NCBI GenBank assembly: GCA_016927735.1
Contig: JAFGMC010000010.1
Location: 38,069-102,068 of the forward strand
Source of the DNA: Alphaproteobacteria bacterium
GTDB lineage: Bacteria; Pseudomonadota; Alphaproteobacteria; Rs-D84
Length of the DNA stretch: 64,000 nt
Reading direction: 5' to 3'
Numbering within the stretch: position 1 is the stretch's first letter; each line of letters opens with the position of its first letter. Of the stretch, positions 57,429 through 64,000 are shown one piece after another. Under the pieces are notes generated by a model. That model saw only the letters and a program-made list of their open reading frames with translations, made no database searches and was not told the DNA's origin. A program made the translations under genes and the position numbers.

Positions 57429-58196
57429 ATGAAAATACTTACATTAAATATTAATTCAATACGTGCCCATGCCCAGAGTTTTATTGATATTCTGCGCGAA
57501 GGTAAATATGACACAATTTTGGTCCAAGAATTGAAAGTAGATAACGCTAATTTTCCACACAATTTATTTGATGATTTTGATTATAATATCAAAGTTTTCG
57601 GTCAGAAAAGCTGGAATGGTGTTGCTGTATTTTCGAAACATTCTATTGAAGATACTATTTTTGGATTACCAAATTATCCAGATGTAAACTCACGTTTTAT
57701 GGAATGCCTGATTGGTGGAAATATACGTATTATTAATGTATACATGCCAAATGGCGAGAGCGAAGATTCCCCAAAATTCCAATATAAACTGGAATGGATG
57801 CAATATTTTACAAAATACATTGAACAGTTCATTGATTCCGAAGAAGCTATTATTTTGGCTGGTGACTTTAACGTTGCAATTTCGGACATTGATGTATGGG
57901 ATCCCAAGGGATATGTCGGTAGCAGTATTTCAGCCCCAGCTGCACGTGATATAATGCAAAAATGGCTGGATTCGGGTTGGGTTGACACTTGGCGTCATAT
58001 ACATCCAGACAAAGTTGGATTTACTTGGTATGGCTATCGCGGTCGTGATACCGTTGGCAATAATCAAGGTCTGCGTTTGGATTATTTCCTGACCAATAAA
58101 ACTGCACAAAATATGGTAAAAAATTGCGAGATTGATTTGTGTCCAAGAAAACACGAAAAACCAACTGATCATTGTGGATTGGTTTTAACTATTTAA
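57429..58196 (+). CDS. xth: Exodeoxyribonuclease III
   Basis: LTLNINSIRAH, LVQELKVDN, LAGDFNVAISDIDVWDPKG, DHCGLVL. Confidence 0.93.
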   Translation: MKILTLNINSIRAHAQSFIDILREGKYDTILVQELKVDNANFPHNLFDDFDYNIKVFGQKSWNGVAVFSKHSIEDTIFGLPNYPDVNSRFMECLIGGNIRIINVYMPNGESEDSPKFQYKLEWMQYFTKYIEQFIDSEEAIILAGDFNVAISDIDVWDPKGYVGSSISAPAARDIMQKWLDSGWVDTWRHIHPDKVGFTWYGYRGRDTVGNNQGLRLDYFLTNKTAQNMVKNCEIDLCPRKHEKPTDHCGLVLTI

Positions 58197-60682
58197 TCAT
58201 CAACGCGCGCCAAATCATCATATGCCTTGTATTTAACATCACTGGTTTCATAATATTCATATGATTCAAAGTCTTTTGAATATCGACCAAATAATTCTGA
58301 AACTTTTTGTACAGATGCATCTATCATTTTTTGTGCGACTTCATAACTGTATTCAATTAATTCAACCTTGTTATTCTTTAGTTGCATAAATTGCAAAACT
58401 GGTGTTTTACTTTTTATTGATGAATTTATTGGGAATCCATTATTTTGCATTATAAATGCTTCTAATGGTAATTGTGGCATCATACCATCAATCAACTGTT
58501 TTTTCGAAGGTGCGGAACCTGTCTTAATATCTAAAACGCATCCGTCCCAAATCCTGTCTGCCTTGGCACGAACAATGCGCCCAGCAATTTTTGTACTGCC
58601 TTTTATTTCTACTGCGGCACCATGGCTGTTGTTTAACATTTTTTCAATATGCGGTGCGATATCAACAAATCGTTTGTGCCAAAAATGAAATAATACACTT
58701 CCCGATGGCAAAATCTTCTTGGCCTGCAAATCTAATTCGGAAATTATTTCATTTGATGTTTTCCCGACAGCTTGCTCTATAACATTATGAACCAAGTTAC
58801 CAAAATCACGTGCATCTGGTTCTTTCCAATAATCATCACGTGGATATAAACGTAAAATATGTTTTGCATAAAATGCATATGGATTATGAATCAGTAATTC
58901 CAGTTCCGTCACATAAACATCTGATCGGTCGGCTGGTGGACGCGGACTGGAGTAATCCAGTGGGATAAGCGGAACATTATCACGATTGCGTACAACAGAT
59001 AAAATCGCTTTGTCTTTTTTAATTCCATTACTTGTAACATCAACGCGTGAAATAAAACGACTTTCTGTTGTTTGCGAGCTGCCCGCTGTTTTACTGCGTA
59101 ACCAATAAACAGTTTCACCACATGATAGGTTCATAAAATCCAATGACATTAATGATACTTTTCTGTCTGGTGACGGTAATCCAATTTTCTCTGCCATATG
59201 ACGTGGCAACCAAGAATTCTCGTATCCAATTGACGGGAACATCCCCTCGTTCAAACCAGTTAATATAATAACATCTGCTGTCTGCATTCTGGATTCAATT
59301 GTACCCAACACAAATATATTTGCAGCATCATTCATCTGTGTTCGAACCGATACCCCAGACAACACATCGGCAATAACAGCGCGCGCATCCGAGAGTTTTA
59401 AGATAATTCCATTTTTATTCAAAATATCAGAAGCTTTTTCCAACGATCCCCATACTGCAACAGATTCATCTGAATCAATCTGAAATGTTGGTTGCATTTG
59501 ATCTGATAAATTATCAATAATCCAGACTACTGTTTTGAATAAATCAAAATCATTTGTCTTATATTCTGTATCAAATGTTTTGTCTTTATTTTTAATCCAT
59601 TCATCAAATAAATTTAATATTGCGCGACCAACTGATGTCATTGCACCTGATTTTCCACCAGAAAAATCAGCAACCAATCCACGCCGAATAAAAGCCTCTG
59701 ATATTCTTTGATTTCCAGCCGCATCTGGCGTTATAACCAAAACTGTTTTGTTTTCATTGGTTGCGCGCGCGGCAATTTCTGCAACACATTCTGCTTCTTC
59801 ACTTTCACGTGCGCATTCAATCAGCTGGGCATTACATGATATTTTAACCTGCCCACCTGTATTACCAAATGCCAGATTAAAAAAATCTATTTCGGACGCA
59901 CCAGTATCAATAATTTGTACATCTGATGGTACTACATTTATTCTTTCTAAAAACTTATATTCCGCGTTATATGGATTTGTGTTTAATAAAAAATCTTCTG
60001 TTCTGCCCGCAATATTCCCAGGTAGAATAATATAACCATTTTCCTGATTTACAATAAATTCCATTAAATCAGCAGTTGCTGGAACACTGGCCGTGGAACC
60101 ACATACAACAATTTTTCTTTTGTCTTTTAGCAATTTTTTCCAATTACGAATATCACTGTTTCTTTTTATTGTTTGTGTAATTTGGTTTGCTGTTTTTGTT
60201 GGTAAAACCCTTGTCACAATTTCTAAGAACTTCGCCTTTTGTTGAAAATGCGCAGCATATTTTTCATCAACCAGATTTATCCAATCCAGACCAGTGCTAT
60301 CAATACCTTCATTCTCCAGATAATCCTGCATACGTACCAGGTCACGCGCAATTGGTAATGCTGCTGATATTGTTCTGATATTTGGATCCGCTGTTAATAA
60401 TTTTGCAAGAATAATTATTCGTTCTTGATTTGAAATGACTTCTTTCACTATTTCTTCTGATTCATCATCTACGCCCTCGCCAAGCGCGACCAAGGTCGGT
60501 AACAAGACAGCCGTACCAGTTTTTTCAACTATCATTTTTTCGACACTACGAACCGCACGTCGACTAGGAAGAAATATAATTAAATCAGATAAATACGCTA
60601 TATCACCCCTGATTATTTCCCACAGGGCTTCAAGCAGCTTTGCTGGATTGCTGGCACAAAAAATATTTTTATTTGATACCAA
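58193..60682 (-). CDS. addB: Double-strand break repair protein AddB (alphaproteobacterial type)
   Basis: IIFLPSRRAVRSVEK; C-terminal PD-(D/E)XK nuclease (FGNLVHNVIEQ, AKADRIWDGCVLDIKTGSAPSKKQL). Confidence 0.88.
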   Translation of the reverse strand: MVSNKNIFCASNPAKLLEALWEIIRGDIAYLSDLIIFLPSRRAVRSVEKMIVEKTGTAVLLPTLVALGEGVDDESEEIVKEVISNQERIIILAKLLTADPNIRTISAALPIARDLVRMQDYLENEGIDSTGLDWINLVDEKYAAHFQQKAKFLEIVTRVLPTKTANQITQTIKRNSDIRNWKKLLKDKRKIVVCGSTASVPATADLMEFIVNQENGYIILPGNIAGRTEDFLLNTNPYNAEYKFLERINVVPSDVQIIDTGASEIDFFNLAFGNTGGQVKISCNAQLIECARESEEAECVAEIAARATNENKTVLVITPDAAGNQRISEAFIRRGLVADFSGGKSGAMTSVGRAILNLFDEWIKNKDKTFDTEYKTNDFDLFKTVVWIIDNLSDQMQPTFQIDSDESVAVWGSLEKASDILNKNGIILKLSDARAVIADVLSGVSVRTQMNDAANIFVLGTIESRMQTADVIILTGLNEGMFPSIGYENSWLPRHMAEKIGLPSPDRKVSLMSLDFMNLSCGETVYWLRSKTAGSSQTTESRFISRVDVTSNGIKKDKAILSVVRNRDNVPLIPLDYSSPRPPADRSDVYVTELELLIHNPYAFYAKHILRLYPRDDYWKEPDARDFGNLVHNVIEQAVGKTSNEIISELDLQAKKILPSGSVLFHFWHKRFVDIAPHIEKMLNNSHGAAVEIKGSTKIAGRIVRAKADRIWDGCVLDIKTGSAPSKKQLIDGMMPQLPLEAFIMQNNGFPINSSIKSKTPVLQFMQLKNNKVELIEYSYEVAQKMIDASVQKVSELFGRYSKDFESYEYYETSDVKYKAYDDLARVDD

Positions 60683-61223
60683 TTATTTCCCTCAGGCTTT
60701 CAATTCCGATTTTCTTTTCAGAAGATGTCTCCAAAATTTCTTCTATCATGGCTGGATGGTCAGACGAACAAACAGTCTTTTTTTCTTTTTCCTTGGATCT
60801 TTTATCTTTCTTGGTCAGAATAACTTGATAAGAAATTCCATTACCATCACAAAATTCCATTAAATCCAAATCTGATGGTTTTACACCCAAACGCGAATCA
60901 ATCAATATAAACAGACGTGATAATTGACGACGTGTAATTAAATATTCTTCCAATCGCCGCAACCAAGCTTCCATATTAACCTTGGACGTAGTGGCATAGC
61001 CGTAACCAGGTAAATCAACAATCATAACGCGGTCATCAAAATTAAATAGATTCAACGATTGTGTTCGACCCGGTGTTTTCGATGTTCGTGCAATAACCTG
61101 CCCTGCAACTGCATTTATAAGTGATGACTTACCCACATTACTGCGTCCGATAAATGCATATTCTGAAAACTGTGTCTGCGGTAATTGTGAAACTGTTTCA
61201 AAACTTCCAACAAATTTTATCAT
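60669..61223 (-). CDS. engB: Ribosome biogenesis GTPase EngB/YsxC/YihA
   Basis: FIGRSNVGKSSLINAV, TPGRTQSLNLFNF, VDLPGYGYA, TKKDK. Confidence 0.95.
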   Translation of the reverse strand: MIKFVGSFETVSQLPQTQFSEYAFIGRSNVGKSSLINAVAGQVIARTSKTPGRTQSLNLFNFDDRVMIVDLPGYGYATTSKVNMEAWLRRLEEYLITRRQLSRLFILIDSRLGVKPSDLDLMEFCDGNGISYQVILTKKDKRSKEKEKKTVCSSDHPAMIEEILETSSEKKIGIESLREIIGIK

Positions 61224-61233
61224 CTTTTACCTT

Positions 61234-62019
61234 TTATTTATTTATCAATCTTTTATATGCTTCTTTTTTTGAAATTCCTGCACGCACTGCGATATCTGCT
61301 GCGGCTGACTTGGTCGAATTTGATACAACATCATTCACAATTTCGGAAATTTCAGAATCTGACATTTTGTATTCTGGCGCAGGTTCAATCACAATTACAA
61401 TTTCACCGCGTGGTGGCGTAATATTCAACAAATCTGCTGGATAGCCAATAATGGTTTCTTCGAACATTTTTGTAATCTCGCGCACGATTGCAATTCTGCG
61501 TTCTGGCATTATTTTTGCCAAGATTGAAATTGTGTTCATGATTCTATTAGGACTCTCGTAATAAATTATTGTGTGACGAATTTTATTATCAGCAGCTATT
61601 TTCTTTTCATCAAAGAAACCACAGAATGTAAATCTGTCTGTTGGGAATCCCGACAAAATCAGCGCAGACATAACCGCTGTTGGACCTGGTATAACAAAAA
61701 CATCAACACCTTGATTTCTGCATTCACGAACCAAACGAAATCCAGGATCACTGATACCTGGCATTCCAGCATCACTGACCAATGCAATTTTCATACCATC
61801 TTTAATTTTTTCAACCAATTCTGTACTTGAATCTTTTTCATTATGTTCATGAAAAGATATTTTCTTTGTCTGGATATCGAAATGAGAACCCAGTTTTCCA
61901 AAAACCCTGGTATCTTCACATGCAATTAAATCCATATTTTTCAACGTTTCAATGGCACGGGGTGACATATCAGATAAATTTCCTATTGGTGTTCCAACGA
62001 CATAAAGCCCAGTTTGCAT
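61234..62019 (-). CDS. rsmI: 16S rRNA (cytidine(1402)-2'-O)-methyltransferase RsmI
   Basis: LYVVGTPIGNLSDMSPRAIETL, SDAGMPGISDPGF, FFDEKK. Confidence 0.95.
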   Translation of the reverse strand: MQTGLYVVGTPIGNLSDMSPRAIETLKNMDLIACEDTRVFGKLGSHFDIQTKKISFHEHNEKDSSTELVEKIKDGMKIALVSDAGMPGISDPGFRLVRECRNQGVDVFVIPGPTAVMSALILSGFPTDRFTFCGFFDEKKIAADNKIRHTIIYYESPNRIMNTISILAKIMPERRIAIVREITKMFEETIIGYPADLLNITPPRGEIVIVIEPAPEYKMSDSEISEIVNDVVSNSTKSAAADIAVRAGISKKEAYKRLINK

Positions 62020-62067
62020 TTAGAATCCTTTTGTATTATGATAATACATCATAAAATAGGTTTTTCA

Positions 62068-63708
62068 ATGTTTATAAAAAGATTTTTTGGATTTTCAATA
62101 TTAATTTTAACACTTGTTGGGTGCACCCATAAAGCTGATTGGTATTCGCAATATGGTGAAATTCCACCACAAAAACCATCTGAAATACAAACTGACTTTT
62201 ATTATCCTGAATATAATATTTATGGCCAGCCAGATACTTCTTATGAGTACACAAAAATAGATGAAACAAAAAATATTTCTGTTCTGCTCCCACTGTCTGG
62301 ACCAAATGCAGATTTGGGAAAAAGTATCAGTCATTCTGTTGAGATTGCTTTCTTGCAACACCCAGACAAAAACATATCTGTGACATTCTTTGATTTATCT
62401 GGCGATAAATCACAAAAGCAAAGTGTTATAACAAACGCTCTGTCATCAAATCCAGATATTGTAATCGGCCCTATTTTTGCAGAAGATGCACATTTGGTTC
62501 GAACAATGAAATCAGAAAGTCTGCCAGTACTGTCATTCACATCTGATTCAAACGCATTTGGTAATGGTGTTATGACAATGGCATTAATACCTTCACAAAG
62601 CGTGGAATCAATCGTAAAAGAAATGACCAAAGATAAAGTACAAAAAACTGTTATATTTGCACCAAATACTGATTCCGGTAAATTTATGGCGGGGGCTGCT
62701 GTATTGTCTGCGAATATTTATGATTTACCTTTATCTGGACTGTTCTACTATGACGAGAATAATTCAGAATCAATAAAACAAGTTGCCAAACAAGCTACTA
62801 TATATGATGCACGTGCGGCTGCAAATACCAAGGCACGTGAAATATTATCAGATATTTTAGTAAAGGAAAAATTAACCCCCGCACATAAGAATTCAATAAC
62901 AACACAATTGGAAAAAATCTCAAAATTTGAAACACTGGGTAATGTACCATTTGATGCGGTTTTATTTTTGGGGAACACGAACGATACTAAAACAGTTGTA
63001 TCATTTTTGCGTTATTTTAATACCGCAGCACGCGATGCAAAGTTTTATGGAACAGCACTTTGGGATTCACCAGATTTATTAAATGACTTTAATATGTCAG
63101 GATCAAAATTTGCATCACTGCCATTAATGTCCGAAGATTTTTCTAAATTGTATGCACAACTATCAGGTAATCAACCGTCCAGATTGGATACATTTGGATT
63201 TGATGCTGCAAACTTGGCGCGTGGTATGATTTATTCTAAGAAGTACAAAGCAGCATACCTGTTGGATCCCAGCGGATACAGGGGATTGGATGGATTATTC
63301 AGATTGCGTCCGTCGGGTGAAAACGAACGCGCTTTACAAATTGTAAAGTTGAATGGAAGTGGCGCAGTAATCGCAGAAAAGCCAGCTGCAACAAATTTCC
63401 TGACACCATTGTATAATATACAGTCACGCCAGATTTCATCTGTTGGGGATATTGAATTGGTTTGCGATGGTATTAATCCAATGGATTATATAAATATACC
63501 AGATAACTTAAAGGAAAAATATCATTCAAAGACATTTGGTGCCAGAACAAAGATTGATACAATAAATCCAGAAGTATCAACAGAAGAAACAACTGTGGTA
63601 TTACCAGAAGACAGCAGTGATGAAATTATAACATCACCAGAGTTTAAACCAGTATCATTGGACACAGTGGATAAGAAATTAATAGATAGTGTAGAAGTTA
63701 AAGAATAA
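62068..63708 (+). CDS. Penicillin-binding protein activator, LppC/LpoA-like lipoprotein
   Basis: Lipobox LVGC; ISVLLPLSGPNADLGKSISHSVEIAF; start trimmed to 62068 (MFIKRFFGFSILILTLVGC). Confidence 0.88.
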   Translation: MFIKRFFGFSILILTLVGCTHKADWYSQYGEIPPQKPSEIQTDFYYPEYNIYGQPDTSYEYTKIDETKNISVLLPLSGPNADLGKSISHSVEIAFLQHPDKNISVTFFDLSGDKSQKQSVITNALSSNPDIVIGPIFAEDAHLVRTMKSESLPVLSFTSDSNAFGNGVMTMALIPSQSVESIVKEMTKDKVQKTVIFAPNTDSGKFMAGAAVLSANIYDLPLSGLFYYDENNSESIKQVAKQATIYDARAAANTKAREILSDILVKEKLTPAHKNSITTQLEKISKFETLGNVPFDAVLFLGNTNDTKTVVSFLRYFNTAARDAKFYGTALWDSPDLLNDFNMSGSKFASLPLMSEDFSKLYAQLSGNQPSRLDTFGFDAANLARGMIYSKKYKAAYLLDPSGYRGLDGLFRLRPSGENERALQIVKLNGSGAVIAEKPAATNFLTPLYNIQSRQISSVGDIELVCDGINPMDYINIPDNLKEKYHSKTFGARTKIDTINPEVSTEETTVVLPEDSSDEIITSPEFKPVSLDTVDKKLIDSVEVKE

Positions 63709-63715
63709 AAAATAC

Positions 63716-63733
63716 AACCGCCATTTGGCGGTT
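63716..63733 (+). terminator. Intrinsic terminator of lppC-like gene
   Basis: AACCGCC-ATTT-GGCGGTT + TTATTTTTT. Confidence 0.8.
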
Positions 63734-63742
63734 TTATTTTTT

Positions 63743-63756
63743 GGTGGGAGTGGCTG
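63743..63756. repeat. Partial duplication of the tRNA-Tyr 3' end
   Basis: GGTGGGAGTGGCTG, preceded by a TTTTATTTT tract, identical to 63919-63932 in the tRNA 3' end. Confidence 0.6.
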
Positions 63757-63886
63757 ATTGTTCGCGACTGGGCGCTCACCACTCGTACAATTTTACTTTG
63801 TAAAATCTTTGTTTCACTGCGCTATACTTGTGAAACTTAACTCGTATGCAAACCAGTGGTTTTTCCTCCAGCCGAAGCCACAAAAT

Positions 63887-63914
63887 AAAAACAGCCCCCT
63901 GCGGGACTGTTTTA
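63887..63914 (-). terminator. Intrinsic terminator downstream of tRNA-Tyr
   Basis: AAACAGCCCCCTGCGGGACTGTTTTA. Confidence 0.7.
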
Positions 63915-63917
63915 TTT

Positions 63918-64000
63918 TGGTGGGAGTGGCTGGATTCGAACCAGCTCAGGCATAAGCCAACAGATTTACAGTCTGCCCCGGCTCTCCAACTCCGGCGCAC
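63918..64000 (-). tRNA. tRNA-Tyr (GTA), 5' end beyond window
   Basis: Minus strand: anticodon arm CAGA-CTGTAAA-TCTG, variable arm, T-arm GCTGGTTCGAATCCAGC, acceptor CACTCCC-A-CCA. Confidence 0.9.

Noticed and set aside
63758-63955. + strand ORF ending ...ILVGVAGFEPAQA
   Set aside because: Classic spurious translation across the complement of a tRNA gene.
63776-64000. - strand ORF MRRSWRAGADCKSVGLCLSWFESSHSH...
   Set aside because: Translation of the tRNA-Tyr gene itself; not a protein.
1-64000. CRISPR arrays, rRNA operons, transposases, integrases, recoded stop codons
   Set aside because: No regularly spaced repeats, rRNA signatures or transposase/integrase motifs (other than the housekeeping Xer) seen; TGA functions as stop (e.g. 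xerC/D end), so no code reassignment.

Overview
The window is an AT-rich, gene-dense chromosomal segment that looks alphaproteobacterial (LolA, MucR/Ros, alphaproteobacterial-type AddB, SecB, DUF721/DciA, LppC next to RsmI). The short intergenic gaps and several reduced or fused proteins suggest a host-associated lineage. Most of it is housekeeping: recJ, ftsI, sufE/sufT-like/sufS, trx, tatA, thrS, gltX, trmB, a ybeY-lnt fusion, rarA, ftsK, secDF-yajC, mutL, greA, an lptF/G permease, xerC/D, trxB, nrdJ plus a PduO-type adenosyltransferase, serS, typA, four glycosyltransferases, recA, secB, mltA, ruvC, yebC, ruvA, mnmE, folA, xth, addB, engB, rsmI, lppC, and a tRNA-Tyr cut by the right edge. 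No CRISPR array, rRNA or intact transposon was seen. The best candidates for something unusual are: (1) a ~210-nt leader at about 10997-11208 (minus strand) with two short hairpins, paired complementary segments in the order a'-b'...a-b and an intrinsic terminator, upstream of a secreted Cys-rich protein; its layout recalls phage C4-type antisense RNAs; (2) a structured ~430-nt leader with a near-consensus NrdR box upstream of the B12-dependent RNR/adenosyltransferase pair; (3) a degenerate HNH-like / SUKH (SMI1-KNR4)-like / RHH gene block that looks like a domesticated toxin-immunity module; (4) a YbeY-Lnt gene fusion; (5) loss of zinc ligands in both a DksA-family and a MucR-family regulator. 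All family assignments come from reading motifs by eye; no database search was run.
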